Below, one piece after another: positions 52,748-61,900 of a stretch of DNA of 64,000 nucleotides. This DNA comes from Pelodictyon phaeoclathratiforme BU-1 (GTDB taxonomy: Bacteria; Bacteroidota; Chlorobiia; Chlorobiales; Chlorobiaceae). The notes under the pieces were generated by a model. It had not been told where the DNA came from, made no database searches, and worked only from the letters and a program-made list of their open reading frames with translations. Positions within the stretch are counted from its first letter, which is position 1. Each line of letters starts with the position of its first letter. The translations under genes were made by a program, and so were the position numbers. The stretch is from the NCBI RefSeq assembly GCF_000020645.1, contig NC_011060.1, positions 618,501 to 682,500 on the forward strand. The letters run 5' to 3'.

Positions 52748-55582
52748 TTAGTGGGCTTCCAGCCAGTTTTTTCCAATGCCGGTATCGACCAGAACAGGGA
52801 CATTTTTTAGTCCGCAACGTATTGCTGCATCAATCATTGCCTGTTCTACAAGTTTTGAAAGCGGCTCTTTTTCTGCATCAGTGGTTTCAAAGAGCAGTTC
52901 GTCATGTACCTGGAGAAGCATGACTGATTTCATGTTCAGATGGCGCATCCTGCTGCTGCAGAGGTTCATGGCGCATTTGATGATATCAGCGGCTGTGCCC
53001 TGAATCGGCGTATTCATGGCAGCTCTTTCTGCCGCTTTTTTCAGGTTGGTATTCCTGCTGTTGAGATCAGCAAGATAACGACGACGTCCGAGGATCGTTG
53101 TGACATACCCTTTTTCCCTTCCGGTTACAATAATTTCCTGCAATGCCTTGAAGAGCCCGGGATATTTCGAGATGTAGGTGTCGATAATGGCCTTGGCCTC
53201 TTTTTGGGGAATATTGAGTCTTCGTGAGAGGCCAAATGGCATGATGCCGTAAAGAACTCCAAAATTCACCTCTTTTGCCTTGCGTCTCATATCGCTGGTA
53301 ATTTCATCGGTGTCGAAAATTACCTTTGCTGTTGCGGTGTGAATGTCTTCCCGGTTGCGGAATGCTTCGAGGAGTTGAGGATCTCCGGAAATTTCTGCAG
53401 CAATTCTGAGTTCAATCTGCGAATAGTCTGCAGAGAGTAGCCAGTTTTCAGGTGTTGAAGGTATAAATGCCCTGCGTATCTCTTTGCCGAGGGGACTGCG
53501 TATGGGTATGTTTTGCAGGTTTGGATTGGAAGAGGAGAGTCGGCCAGTTGCCGTGATGAATTGATTAAATGTAGTATGCAACCGACCTGTCAGAGGATTG
53601 ACCATTTTTGGCAAGGCGTCGATATAGGTACTCTTGAGTTTCTGCAGGCTTCGGTATTCGAGGAGGTCACGTGCGATGGGAAAGAGTGTCGCAAGCTCCT
53701 CAAGCACTTCAACATTGGTTGAATAGCCTGTTTTTGTTCTCTTTTTTGGTGGAAGCGCAAGGAGATCAAAGAGAATATGGGCAAGCTGTTTGGGGGAATC
53801 GATGTTGAAGGCGGAGCCTGCTGCAGCATAAATTGTTTCTGTCAGGAGCTCGAGCTCTTTTTTAACCCGTTCGGAAGCCTTTTCAAGATGGTGGGTGTCG
53901 ATGCATATGCCGGCATATTCCATTTCGGCAAGGACTGTGACCAGCGGGAACTCAATGTTTTCGCAAAGCCAGAGCAGTTCAGTTTCTCCGTCGAGTTTTT
54001 TGCGGAAAACACCCTCAAGCTGAAGAGCAAGATCGGCATCCTGGCAGGCATAGTCTGAGAGCTTTTCGGGATCAACCTCGAAAATATGCTGTTTTGTTTT
54101 TCCGGTTCCAACCAATTCATCAAAGGTTGTCGTTCGGTAGCCGAGGTGGTGGGCGGCCAGGTCGTCAAGGTTATGTTTTTCTTCAGGATTGAGCACATAG
54201 CTCGCAAGCATGGTGTCGAATGCAACAGGAGAGAGCTCTATGCCGTATTTTTTGAGAACGAGCATGTCATATTTGAGGTTCTGGCCAATTTTCGGCAGGG
54301 ATGGATTTTCAAGGAGCGGTTTCAGGATTTCGACTGTTTTATCCCGGTCAAGGGCGCTCTGCGCGAAAGAGATAAATCGCGCTTTTCCTGTTTCAACCGC
54401 GATCGATATCCCTGCCAGTTCGGCTTCAAAGGTGTCAAGACTGGTGGTTTCCGTGTCGACGGCAATATGCCGGGCATCGTGCAGAGACTCCATCAGTTCC
54501 ATCAGTTTATCGACTGTGTCGATACGGGCATAGTCGGCATTCTCCCGGGGTGATCGGAGAGCGGGCTCTTCTTCATGAAAAGGGGAGGAGGGTTCCTCAT
54601 GGAGCGGAGCTGTTGCTGAGGGCGCTTGCTGAAGCTCGCCAAAAAGAGCCAATATTCTTGAGGAAATGGTTTTAAGACCGAGTTTTTGCAGCAGCGGGAA
54701 AAGCTTTGCCGGGTCAGGTAATCCGCAGGCAAGCTCTTTCAGGGTAACGTCGATCTGTAAATCGGTGCGTATGGTGACCAGTTGTGTTATCAGATCAAGC
54801 GTGGGTTGAAATGCTTCAAGGCTTTGGCGGTTTTTCGGGGAGATCGTGTCGAGATGGTTGTAGATATTCTGCAGGGAACCGTATTGGTCAAGCAGGGAGA
54901 TGGCGGTTTTCGGGCCAATCCCTTTTGCTCCGGGAATATTGTCGGAGGTGTCGCCGGTGAGGGTGAGGAACGGGATAAAAAGCTCAGGGGGAACCCCGAA
55001 CTGTTCGATAATCTCTTTTTTCCCAAGCAGTTCAAGCTCATTCTGGTTTTTGCCGGGTTTGAGGATGTTTACTCCCTCATGGACCAGTTGGGCAAGATCC
55101 TTGTCGGGGGTGACAATATAGACCTGGCACATTGGGCTGAATTTACGGGAGGCGGTGCCAATAAGATCGTCCGCTTCGTATCCCGGGGTTTTAATGAGCG
55201 GAATATCAAACGCTTCAAGCAGCTTGAAAATGGCGTCAAGTTGCATGATGAGATCTTCGGGTGGCGCCTGTCGATTGGCTTTGTAAAGAGGATAAAGATC
55301 GTGTCGGAAGGTTTTTTCCTTGCTGTCAAATACCGCTGCAAGGTATTGTGGCCTGTAGGTTTCAAAGATTTTAAGCAATGTGGATGCAAAGCCATAAATA
55401 GCTCCGGTCGGCATGCCCTCCTGACTTGTCATGCCCGTCCGTTGCAGGGCATAAAAGGAGCGGTAAACGATGGCCATGCCGTCGAGCAGAAAGAGTGCTG
55501 GTTTTTTTGTGATGGTTGCCGGGTTCTTGATTCTCTCTTCCGGATTGGCTGGCGGGAAGAAGTCGAGCTGCCGATTATTCAT
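52748..55582 (-). CDS. polA: DNA polymerase I
   Basis: 944 residues in the order 5'-3' exonuclease (about 25-320, with Tyr-Glu-Ala-Asp-Asp-Leu-Ile and the helix-turn Gly-Ile-Gly-Pro-Lys-Thr-Ala), 3'-5' exonuclease and polymerase. The proofreading residues are present (Asp-Thr-Glu near 380; Asn-Leu-Lys-Tyr-Asp; Tyr-x-x-x-Asp), unlike in Taq. Polymerase motif A (Asp-Tyr-Ser-Gln-Ile-Glu-Leu-Arg), motif B (Arg-Arg-Lys-Ala-Lys-x-x-Asn-Phe-Gly) and motif C (Val-His-Asp-Glu) are intact. The ATG at 55582 overlaps the stop of pheA (ATGA); an upstream start would lie inside pheA and lacks homology. It repairs DNA and removes Okazaki primers. Confidence 0.96.
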   Translation of the reverse strand: MNNRQLDFFPPANPEERIKNPATITKKPALFLLDGMAIVYRSFYALQRTGMTSQEGMPTGAIYGFASTLLKIFETYRPQYLAAVFDSKEKTFRHDLYPLYKANRQAPPEDLIMQLDAIFKLLEAFDIPLIKTPGYEADDLIGTASRKFSPMCQVYIVTPDKDLAQLVHEGVNILKPGKNQNELELLGKKEIIEQFGVPPELFIPFLTLTGDTSDNIPGAKGIGPKTAISLLDQYGSLQNIYNHLDTISPKNRQSLEAFQPTLDLITQLVTIRTDLQIDVTLKELACGLPDPAKLFPLLQKLGLKTISSRILALFGELQQAPSATAPLHEEPSSPFHEEEPALRSPRENADYARIDTVDKLMELMESLHDARHIAVDTETTSLDTFEAELAGISIAVETGKARFISFAQSALDRDKTVEILKPLLENPSLPKIGQNLKYDMLVLKKYGIELSPVAFDTMLASYVLNPEEKHNLDDLAAHHLGYRTTTFDELVGTGKTKQHIFEVDPEKLSDYACQDADLALQLEGVFRKKLDGETELLWLCENIEFPLVTVLAEMEYAGICIDTHHLEKASERVKKELELLTETIYAAAGSAFNIDSPKQLAHILFDLLALPPKKRTKTGYSTNVEVLEELATLFPIARDLLEYRSLQKLKSTYIDALPKMVNPLTGRLHTTFNQFITATGRLSSSNPNLQNIPIRSPLGKEIRRAFIPSTPENWLLSADYSQIELRIAAEISGDPQLLEAFRNREDIHTATAKVIFDTDEITSDMRRKAKEVNFGVLYGIMPFGLSRRLNIPQKEAKAIIDTYISKYPGLFKALQEIIVTGREKGYVTTILGRRRYLADLNSRNTNLKKAAERAAMNTPIQGTAADIIKCAMNLCSSRMRHLNMKSVMLLQVHDELLFETTDAEKEPLSKLVEQAMIDAAIRCGLKNVPVLVDTGIGKNWLEAH

Positions 55583-56421
55583 TCTGCAATCACTCCATAA
55601 CTTCCAAGGACGTTGACCATGGTGGCAAATTCTTTGAGATGGCAAAGGGCGTTCTGGATATTCCGATCGTTCTGATCACCGATAAAATCAACATAAAAAA
55701 GATATTCAAAGGCTTTTTTTCTGAACGGTCTCGATTCGATTTTGGTCAGGTCAATATCACGCATGGCGAATGTTGCCAGTGCCTTGAACAGTGATCCTTG
55801 TTCGTTGGGGAGCGTGAAGACGATTGATGTTTTGTGCTGTGCGCTCTTCGCAGTTGTTTCAGGGAGCGGGTTTTCCGGATTTTTCGCATGTGCAATACAG
55901 AAAAAGCGGGTAATGTTCCACTCCTCGTCGGCCAGATTTTCCTGGAGGATCTCAAGTCCGTAGAGTTCGCCTGCCCTTTTTGATGCTATGGCAAGTTTTC
56001 CGGGATCTTTTTCAGCGGCTATCATTTTTGCGCTTCCCGCCGTATCATAGGCAACTTCAGCTTTGAGGTGTTGGTGAGTGGCAAAAAAGTTTCGGCACTG
56101 GGCCAATGCCTGTGGGTGTGAAAGTACCTTCAAAGCCCTTTCTGTGGATGAACCGGGAATGCCAAGCAGGCAATGTTTTACCTTGACGAAGGTTTCTGCC
56201 ACAATGGTGACGGGATGCTGCAGCAGAAGGTCGTAGTTATGATGAATGCTGCCTCCAAGTGAATTTTCAATGGGGATGACGGCATAATGAACCTTCTGGT
56301 TTTCAACAGCCGCGAAGACCTCGTCAAATGATTCGAAGGGTTTTGGCTCTCCAATCCGGAGTGCGGCGATCTCACTGTATGCTCCTGGTTCACCCTGGTA
56401 GGCGGTCATCAAGTTTGTCAT
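55579..56421 (-). CDS. pheA: Prephenate dehydratase
   Basis: Converts prephenate to phenylpyruvate in phenylalanine synthesis. The 280-residue protein has the catalytic domain with the Thr-Arg-Phe motif (Asn-Ile-Thr-Arg-Phe-Phe, near 168) and a C-terminal ACT domain with Glu-Ser-Arg-Pro near 230, which binds phenylalanine for feedback inhibition. No chorismate mutase part is fused, unlike in E. coli PheA. It starts the minus-strand operon and overlaps polA by four bases. About 115 bases separate it from yebC on the other strand, a shared promoter region. Confidence 0.95.
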   Translation of the reverse strand: MTNLMTAYQGEPGAYSEIAALRIGEPKPFESFDEVFAAVENQKVHYAVIPIENSLGGSIHHNYDLLLQHPVTIVAETFVKVKHCLLGIPGSSTERALKVLSHPQALAQCRNFFATHQHLKAEVAYDTAGSAKMIAAEKDPGKLAIASKRAGELYGLEILQENLADEEWNITRFFCIAHAKNPENPLPETTAKSAQHKTSIVFTLPNEQGSLFKALATFAMRDIDLTKIESRPFRKKAFEYLFYVDFIGDQNDRNIQNALCHLKEFATMVNVLGSYGVIAE

Positions 56422-56537
56422 TGTTTTTTCTTGTTGTTAACTTGCGGGAATACCGTCAGATTTGATTTTATTTAAAGAAAATAAATCTATTATCATAGGC
56501 GGGCATCTGGAGGAATAATAAATCAGCATTTTTTATT

Positions 56538-57290
56538 ATGTCAGGACATAGCAAATGGGCAACCATTAAGAGAAAAAAGGCGGTAACCGATCAAAAAAGA
56601 GGCAGTTTGTTCACCAAACTGGTCAAGGAGATTACGATTGCAGCAAAAATGGGTGGTGGTGACCCAGCGGGTAATCCTCGTCTCAGGCTTGCAATCGATA
56701 CGGCCAGGGATAATTCCATGCCGATGGACAATATCCAGCGTGCCATCAAGAAGGGAACGGGAGAGCTTGAGGGGGTAACCTGGGATGAGATTACCTATGA
56801 AGGGTATGGTCCTGCAGGGATTGCGCTGATTATTGAGACTGCTACAGACAATCGTAACCGTACCGTAGCTGATATTCGTCACATTATGAGTCGTAACAAT
56901 GGTTCGCTCGGTGAAAGCGGTAGTGTTGCCTGGATGTTTCAGCGCAAGGGAACGCTTGATGTTCCACGATCGGCTGCCGGAGAGGATCAGCTTATGGAAC
57001 TTCTGCTCGAGGCCGGTCTTGAAGATCTTGGCAGCGATGATGAGAACTATTTTACCGTCATAACTGACGTCAAGGATCTTGAGCGTGTCAAAAAAGCGCT
57101 TGATGATGCCGCTATCATGTATGAGAATGCAAAAATTGATCTGATACCCGAAAATTATATTGAGCTTGAAGCCGAGGATGCCCGCAAGGTGATCAAACTG
57201 ATTGATGCATTTGAAAATAATGATGATGTGCAGGCGGTATACACGAATATGGAGATCAGTGAAAGTGCAATGAGCAGTTTAAACGAGTAA
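56538..57290 (+). CDS. YebC/PmpR-family protein (TACO1-like)
   Basis: The 250-residue protein opens with Ser-Gly-His-Ser-Lys-Trp-Ala-Thr-Ile-Lys-Arg-Lys-Lys, the family signature. It also has Ala-Lys-Met-Gly-Gly-Gly-Asp-Pro-Ala-Gly-Asn-Pro-Arg-Leu and Tyr-Glu-Gly-Tyr-Gly-Pro-Ala-Gly. Members have been described as transcription regulators and as factors that help ribosomes through difficult stretches. A GGAGGAA lies 23 bases before the ATG, too far to be an ordinary ribosome site. ruvC starts four bases after its stop, as in many genomes. Confidence 0.93.
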   Translation: MSGHSKWATIKRKKAVTDQKRGSLFTKLVKEITIAAKMGGGDPAGNPRLRLAIDTARDNSMPMDNIQRAIKKGTGELEGVTWDEITYEGYGPAGIALIIETATDNRNRTVADIRHIMSRNNGSLGESGSVAWMFQRKGTLDVPRSAAGEDQLMELLLEAGLEDLGSDDENYFTVITDVKDLERVKKALDDAAIMYENAKIDLIPENYIELEAEDARKVIKLIDAFENNDDVQAVYTNMEISESAMSSLNE

Positions 57291-57294
57291 AAGA

Positions 57295-57870
57295 GTGGTT
57301 GTTCTGGGAGTTGATCCTGGAAGTCGGCTTACGGGCTACGGCGTAATTCGTCAGGAGGGTACGTTTTTTACGGTGCTCTCTTGTGGAGTTATCCGGCTTC
57401 ATCCTCGCAGTAGTCATGCGGAGCGTATTGGTCAGATTTACAGGGAGCTTGAAGCAGTTATTACGGATTATGCTCCTGAATGTGTTGCACTTGAAACTGT
57501 TTTTTTGAGCAGGAATGTGCAGTCGGCATTGAAACTTGGTCAGGTACGGGGTGCCGTAATTGCTCTTGCGATGAACCGGAATCTTCTCTTGCACGAATAT
57601 GCCCCTCGCGAAGTGAAGTCGGCAGTAACCGGAAAAGGGGCGGCCAGCAAGGAGCAGGTTGCGTTTATGGTCGCAAGGATGCTTGCTCTTAATCCGGTTC
57701 CTGAACCTTTCGATGTTACCGATGCCCTCGGGATTGCGCTCTGTGATCTGCTGAGAGGCGGAAGCCGGGAACCTTTTAAGAGTGCAGGACAGAGCAGAAA
57801 AGGGGGAATGAGCTGGTCGCAGTTTGTTGGGGCATCGCCCGATATGGTTATCCGGTTATTTCAAAAATAA
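57295..57870 (+). CDS. ruvC: Holliday junction resolvase
   Basis: RuvC cuts Holliday junctions in recombination. The 191-residue protein has its acidic active site: Asp in Gly-Val-Asp-Pro-Gly-Ser near 7, Glu in Ala-Leu-Glu-Thr-Val-Phe near 66, and Asp-Val-Thr-Asp-Ala near 140. The C-terminal tail after residue 160 is longer than usual and basic. It starts with GTG four bases after yebC, so translation is probably coupled. Confidence 0.95.
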   Translation: MVVLGVDPGSRLTGYGVIRQEGTFFTVLSCGVIRLHPRSSHAERIGQIYRELEAVITDYAPECVALETVFLSRNVQSALKLGQVRGAVIALAMNRNLLLHEYAPREVKSAVTGKGAASKEQVAFMVARMLALNPVPEPFDVTDALGIALCDLLRGGSREPFKSAGQSRKGGMSWSQFVGASPDMVIRLFQK

Positions 57871-57880
57871 ATTCACCACT

Positions 57881-58435
57881 GTGGAAGGTCGTATCGTAAA
57901 TATCCCGAATTTTCTCAGTATTCTGAGGATACTCTTGATACCCTGGTTTATCTACTACTTTCATACGGGTCATCTTGATATAGCCATTACTATTATGATT
58001 GTGGCTGTTCTGACCGACTGGTTTGATGGCCAGGCGGCCCGATGGACGAATGATGTTTCAGAGATGGGAAAAATTCTTGACCCCCTTGCCGACAAGCTTT
58101 GTCTTGCAAGTGTTGCGGTTTATTTTCTCTGGGTCGGGCAGCTCCCTTTATGGTTTGTGCTTTTTGCTGTGCTCCGCGATATTCTGATTTTTATTGGAGC
58201 GGGTTATGTGAAATTTCGTCATTCAGTGGTGACGACATCCCTTTGGCCGGGGAAATGGGCGGTGGGTTTTGTCTCCATGCTCTTTATTGCCATGGTCTGG
58301 CCTCATCCGTTTTTCAGGGAATATCTGGTCAAAGAGTTTTTTTTATATCTCTCGACGCTTATGCTCTTTTACTCGTTTGTTCTCTACTGCCTGAGGTTTT
58401 ATAAAATTCACAAGGGGCTGGAGTATCGGGCCTGA
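57881..58435 (+). CDS. pgsA: CDP-alcohol phosphatidyltransferase (phosphatidylglycerophosphate synthase)
   Basis: 184 residues from the GTG at 57881, with four to five membrane helices. It carries the full CDP-alcohol transferase motif (Asp-Gly-x2-Ala-Arg-x8-Gly-x3-Asp-x3-Asp, at about residues 47-71). PgsA makes phosphatidylglycerol phosphate from CDP-diacylglycerol and glycerol 3-phosphate in the inner membrane. The start 10 bases past ruvC is preferred, because the longer frame from TTG 57824 overlaps ruvC and adds no family sequence. There is no strong ribosome site. Confidence 0.9.
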   Translation: MEGRIVNIPNFLSILRILLIPWFIYYFHTGHLDIAITIMIVAVLTDWFDGQAARWTNDVSEMGKILDPLADKLCLASVAVYFLWVGQLPLWFVLFAVLRDILIFIGAGYVKFRHSVVTTSLWPGKWAVGFVSMLFIAMVWPHPFFREYLVKEFFLYLSTLMLFYSFVLYCLRFYKIHKGLEYRA

Positions 58436-58833
58436 GTTTCAGCAGCTCTTTTTCATTCCCTGAAAGGGCTTTTCCCTTCATTTTCGGTTTCATTTCTCCC
58501 TGTTTTTTATAGTCACCATTATGCTTATCCTGATATGGATAACTTTTTCTGTGAAGACGGGATTTTAACGTAACGATACGGGAACCTCTTTCTTCATATG
58601 ATGTTAATTGCATTAACACGCTTTATGGCGTTGGTTGCAAAATGTGGATAACTTGTTGATGGAATGTGGAGTCCGTGTGGTCAGCCAGGGAGAGAACTGT
58701 TTTGCAGCAGAGCACAGGCTGCTGTTTTTCAGGCCTCAGACGGAGAGGGGCGCCGGGGTATCTGTTGTGTGCTCCGAAGCGCCCTGCTCCAATTCTGCTA
58801 CAGGGCACGCTTCATGCACACTGGGTTATTCCA
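58436..58833. other. Intergenic region between convergent pgsA and lpxC-fabZ
   Basis: About 400 bases without a protein gene. The left two thirds show no clear signal; the right part holds several hairpins, listed separately as a candidate RNA. A long + frame that runs from here into lpxC-fabZ is a shadow. Confidence 0.6.
58682..58806. ncRNA. Candidate structured RNA or attenuator, strand uncertain
   Basis: Three inverted repeats lie close together: CAGCAG/CTGCTG at 58705/58719 followed by TTTTT; GGGCGC/GCGCCC at 58748/58779 with inner CGG/CCG and outer GGAG/CTCC pairs; and GCCCTG/CAGGGC at 58781/58801, which would compete with the second. The first looks like a + strand terminator. No known family was recognised. 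Confidence 0.3.
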
Positions 58834-60237
58834 TTACTTGCTCTTTGGTGCAACCGTGGCCATGAGGGAAGCTTCGCATACAAGTTCTCCCCTTACATAG
58901 GCTTTGGCGTCAAATTGGCAGATGTTTCTGCGCTTGTTGGTCAGGATTGCTTCGATAACAAGTGTGTCGCCCGGAAGCACGGGTTTGCGGAATCGAGCCT
59001 TGTCGATACCCATGAAGAGCACGACACTCTCCTTGATGTTATCATTGCCGTTGAGCATCATGATGCCGCCCGTCTGGGCCATGGCTTCAAGGATGAGAAC
59101 GCCGGGCATGATGGGATTTCCGGGAAAATGGCCCTGGAAAAACGGCTCATTGATGGTGACGTTTTTGATCGATACAATTTTTTCGTCAAGCTTGAACTCT
59201 ATAATCTTGTCGATCAACAGAAAAGGGTAGCGGTGGGGGAGGATCTGTTGAATAGCATTGATGTCGAAAATAACGCCGGCTTTTTTTTCATGCTGGAACT
59301 GTCGGGCAAGCTTGTTACGATCGACATATTTTTTGAGCTGCTTTACGAACTCCACATTCGATGCATGACCGGGACGTGCCGCGAGCACCTGAGCCTTGAG
59401 TGGCATACCAAGAAGTGCGATGTCGCCGAGAAGGTCGAGCAGTTTATGGCGCGCAGGTTCGTTCTTGAAACGAAGTTCACGATTGTTGAGGATGCCATTG
59501 TCACCAAGTACAAGATTTTTGCTCTCAATACCGAGTTTTTTGCCAAGATCGGAAAGCTCCTGTTCGCACATGGTTTTGTCGATAATGACAATAGCGTTGT
59601 CGACATCACCACCCTTGATGATTCCCTGGTTTGCAAGGGCTTCCACTTCGCTGAGAAAGCAGAATGTTCTGGAGGATGAAAATTCTTTGACAAATTCTTT
59701 GTCCAGATCAAAGAGGCCGGAGTGCTGCGAGCCAAGCGCCGGGTTTTTGTAGTCAACCATGACGGTTATTCTGAAGCTGTCGAGAGGCAGGGCTACAATA
59801 TCAACGCTGTTGTTGGCATCATGGTATTCAATGGTTTCATCGATGACCAGGTAATTTTTTGGTTCATCCTGTTCCTTGAACCCGGCTTCGATCAGCGCTG
59901 CGGCAAAAGGGTGTGAGCTTCCGTCCATGACAGGAGGTTCCGGGCCGCTTATTTCGATGCGGCAGTTATCGATCTGCAGGCCGTAAAGCGCTCCGAGAAC
60001 ATGTTCGGTGGTGTGCACCTTTACACCATTGAGTCCGATGGTGGTACCCCTCAGAACATCAACGACATTCTCGATCAGGGCTGGTATTTCAGGGCTGTCG
60101 TCGATATCGGTACGCACAAAACGATACCCATAGTTGACTGGTGCAGGTTTGAAGGTAATCATGCACTCTTTGCCGGTGTGAAGTCCGGAACCCCAGAGAG
60201 AGACCTCTTTTTGAAGTGTACGCTGAAGAATGAGCAT
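58834..60237 (-). CDS. lpxC-fabZ: Bifunctional LpxC deacetylase / FabZ dehydratase fusion
   Basis: 467 residues joining two enzymes. Residues 1-300 are LpxC, which removes the acetyl group from UDP-acyl-GlcNAc, committing to lipid A; zinc residues lie in Thr-Val-His-x-x-Glu-His type motifs (Thr-Thr-Glu-His near 77, and His-Lys-Leu-Leu-Asp-Leu-Leu-Gly-Asp near 262). Residues about 320-467 are FabZ, the 3-hydroxyacyl-ACP dehydratase, with Leu-Pro-His-Arg-Tyr-Pro-Phe and the catalytic Gly-His-Phe-Pro-Gly-Asn-Pro-Ile-Met-Pro-Gly. The fusion is known in Bacteroidetes and Chlorobi, and could balance lipid A and fatty-acid synthesis. It lies 149 bases after suhB on the same strand. Confidence 0.96.
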   Translation of the reverse strand: MLILQRTLQKEVSLWGSGLHTGKECMITFKPAPVNYGYRFVRTDIDDSPEIPALIENVVDVLRGTTIGLNGVKVHTTEHVLGALYGLQIDNCRIEISGPEPPVMDGSSHPFAAALIEAGFKEQDEPKNYLVIDETIEYHDANNSVDIVALPLDSFRITVMVDYKNPALGSQHSGLFDLDKEFVKEFSSSRTFCFLSEVEALANQGIIKGGDVDNAIVIIDKTMCEQELSDLGKKLGIESKNLVLGDNGILNNRELRFKNEPARHKLLDLLGDIALLGMPLKAQVLAARPGHASNVEFVKQLKKYVDRNKLARQFQHEKKAGVIFDINAIQQILPHRYPFLLIDKIIEFKLDEKIVSIKNVTINEPFFQGHFPGNPIMPGVLILEAMAQTGGIMMLNGNDNIKESVVLFMGIDKARFRKPVLPGDTLVIEAILTNKRRNICQFDAKAYVRGELVCEASLMATVAPKSK

Positions 60238-60386
60238 AGTGGAATTGTTGCTCCTGTTTCGGTTATCCGTGCAGGAAATGAAGACTGATTGTTATAATGA
60301 AAAACTATACAGGCCCTGAAGATAAGAAAGAACTGATTCCTCTTCAAATCAGCCTGGTTGCAGGGTCTTGTCTGGTACTGGTTTTT

Positions 60387-61184
60387 TTATGTGAAATGTT
60401 TCAGCGCTTTTTCAAGCAGAAGAGGGTGGGTTATGTTGTTGCCTGCAATAATACTCTGCTTCAGAAAAACATCAGGATCCCCACTAAAGTCAGTGATGGT
60501 ACCTCCTGCTTCACGGACAAGCAGGACACCGGCAGCAAAATCCCACGGAAAGAGTTTGTATTCCCAAAAGCCATCAAAGCGGCCACAGGCGGTGTAGGCA
60601 AGATCAAGGGCTGCTGAGCCTGCACGCCGAATGCCGGCAGAATCATGAATAACCTCCTTGAGCATGCCGATGTATGATTCGAGGTAGTGATACTCCTTGA
60701 AGGGCATGCCGGTTCCAATGAGAAAACTCTCTTTGTCCGTGCGGCTTGATATGGTGATCTTTTTTCCGTTAAGGTAAGCTCCCTGACCGCGTTCGGCGGT
60801 AAAAAGCTCTTTGAGAACTGGCTGATAGACCACAGCGGTGAGCAGCTCATCATCGCTCCCTTTGAGCGCTATGCTGATTGAGAAAACGGGAAAAGAGTGA
60901 ATAAAATTAAGCGTGCCATCAAGAGGATCGACAATCCATGTTCTTCCTGAAGTGCCGGTTATGATGGTGCCCTCTTCGCAGAGCATGCTGTCTTCGGGAA
61001 AGTTTTCGGTGATAATTGAGCTGATTGCCGCTTCACAGGCTTTATCGACGTCGGTGACAAAATCCTTGAACTCTTTTACCTGGATTTCGGGATGGGAGAG
61101 TTCTCCGAATTTTTCAAGGGTTATAGCTCCCGCAGCATGAGCCGCCCTGATGGCTGTCTGCAGTTCTTTACTTTGAGCTCTCAT
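60387..61184 (-). CDS. suhB: Inositol monophosphatase family protein (SuhB-like)
   Basis: 265 residues with the magnesium-dependent phosphatase motifs: Glu-Glu-Gly near 70, Trp-Ile-Val-Asp-Pro-Leu-Asp-Gly-Thr near 85, and Trp-Asp-Phe-Ala-Ala-Gly near 214. Substrates of the family include inositol monophosphate, other sugar phosphates and PAP. The family also includes CysQ and HisN, so the symbol is provisional. It is followed by lpxC-fabZ on the same strand. Confidence 0.88.
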   Translation of the reverse strand: MRAQSKELQTAIRAAHAAGAITLEKFGELSHPEIQVKEFKDFVTDVDKACEAAISSIITENFPEDSMLCEEGTIITGTSGRTWIVDPLDGTLNFIHSFPVFSISIALKGSDDELLTAVVYQPVLKELFTAERGQGAYLNGKKITISSRTDKESFLIGTGMPFKEYHYLESYIGMLKEVIHDSAGIRRAGSAALDLAYTACGRFDGFWEYKLFPWDFAAGVLLVREAGGTITDFSGDPDVFLKQSIIAGNNITHPLLLEKALKHFT

Positions 61185-61335
61185 GCAACAGTATGGGTTG
61201 GAGTTGAAGTGGTCGTCAATATAGCATTTCCCGGAGAGAGTACCTATAAGTCTCAGTCCTCTTGTTTCTGCAGGGAATTATCGGAAGGCTCCTTGTGTTT
61301 AAGGTGTTCAGTTCAATAATTTTAACACTGATGTC

Positions 61336-61812
61336 ATGAATGTCAATATTCCGAAACTTGCGCTCTGTATCGGGTTGTGTTTCGTCTTCGCCTTTGCCGG
61401 CAGCACCTTTACTCCTGTACCGGGTTCTGATTGGTACTACCATGTGCTGAACAAACCTTCATGGAATCCGCCGGACTGGCTCTTCCCTCCTGCATGGAGC
61501 CTGCTTTTTCTGCTCATGGGTATTGCGCTTTATCTTGTTGTTCAGCAGTACTCCAAAGAGACAAAGATTCGTGGGGCTCTGATTGTCTTCGGTGCCCAGC
61601 TTTTACTCAATCTTGGCTGGTCGGCAGCATTTTTTGGACTGCACTCTCCCGTGCTTGCGATGGTGGTGATTGTCCTGCTCTGGTTGGCTATTGTGTTGAC
61701 GATTGTGAAATTCCGTGCTGTTTCTCCGATGGCTGGCAATCTGCTGATTCCCTACCTCATGTGGGTGACGTTTGCCTCATTTCTGAACTTTACGATTGTG
61801 CAGCTTAATTGA
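61336..61812 (+). CDS. tspO: TspO/MBR-family membrane protein
   Basis: 158 residues with five hydrophobic helices and the TspO motifs: Thr-Pro-Val-Pro-Gly / Trp-Tyr near the first loop, Lys-Pro-Ser-Trp-Asn-Pro-Pro-Asp-Trp-Leu-Phe-Pro-Pro-Ala-Trp near 40-54, Leu-Asn-Leu-Gly-Trp-Ser near 91, and Leu-Ile-Pro-Tyr-Leu-Met-Trp-Val near 138. The family binds tetrapyrroles and cholesterol-like ligands; in Rhodobacter it is tied to photosynthesis gene control. That fits a phototroph with heavy tetrapyrrole traffic, but the link here is inference. It is a lone gene ending at a terminator. Confidence 0.93.
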   Translation: MNVNIPKLALCIGLCFVFAFAGSTFTPVPGSDWYYHVLNKPSWNPPDWLFPPAWSLLFLLMGIALYLVVQQYSKETKIRGALIVFGAQLLLNLGWSAAFFGLHSPVLAMVVIVLLWLAIVLTIVKFRAVSPMAGNLLIPYLMWVTFASFLNFTIVQLN

Positions 61813-61853
61813 TTGAATAATTTTTCGCGGCGCTCAATCTTCAGGTGAGAGAG

Positions 61854-61885
61854 AAAAGGATGCGTTGAGGGTGCATCCTTTTTTC
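61854..61885. terminator. Bidirectional terminator between tspO and the DUF4405 gene
   Basis: A perfect 10-bp stem (AAAAGGATGC with GCATCCTTTT), 9-base loop, with T-runs on the + side and, by complement, on the - side. Confidence 0.8.
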
Positions 61886-61900
61886 ATGCGGTTAAGTGGG

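Noticed and set aside
58666..59679. 337-codon + frame
   Set aside because: Most of it is antisense to lpxC-fabZ, which has intact motifs on the other strand. No ribosome site.
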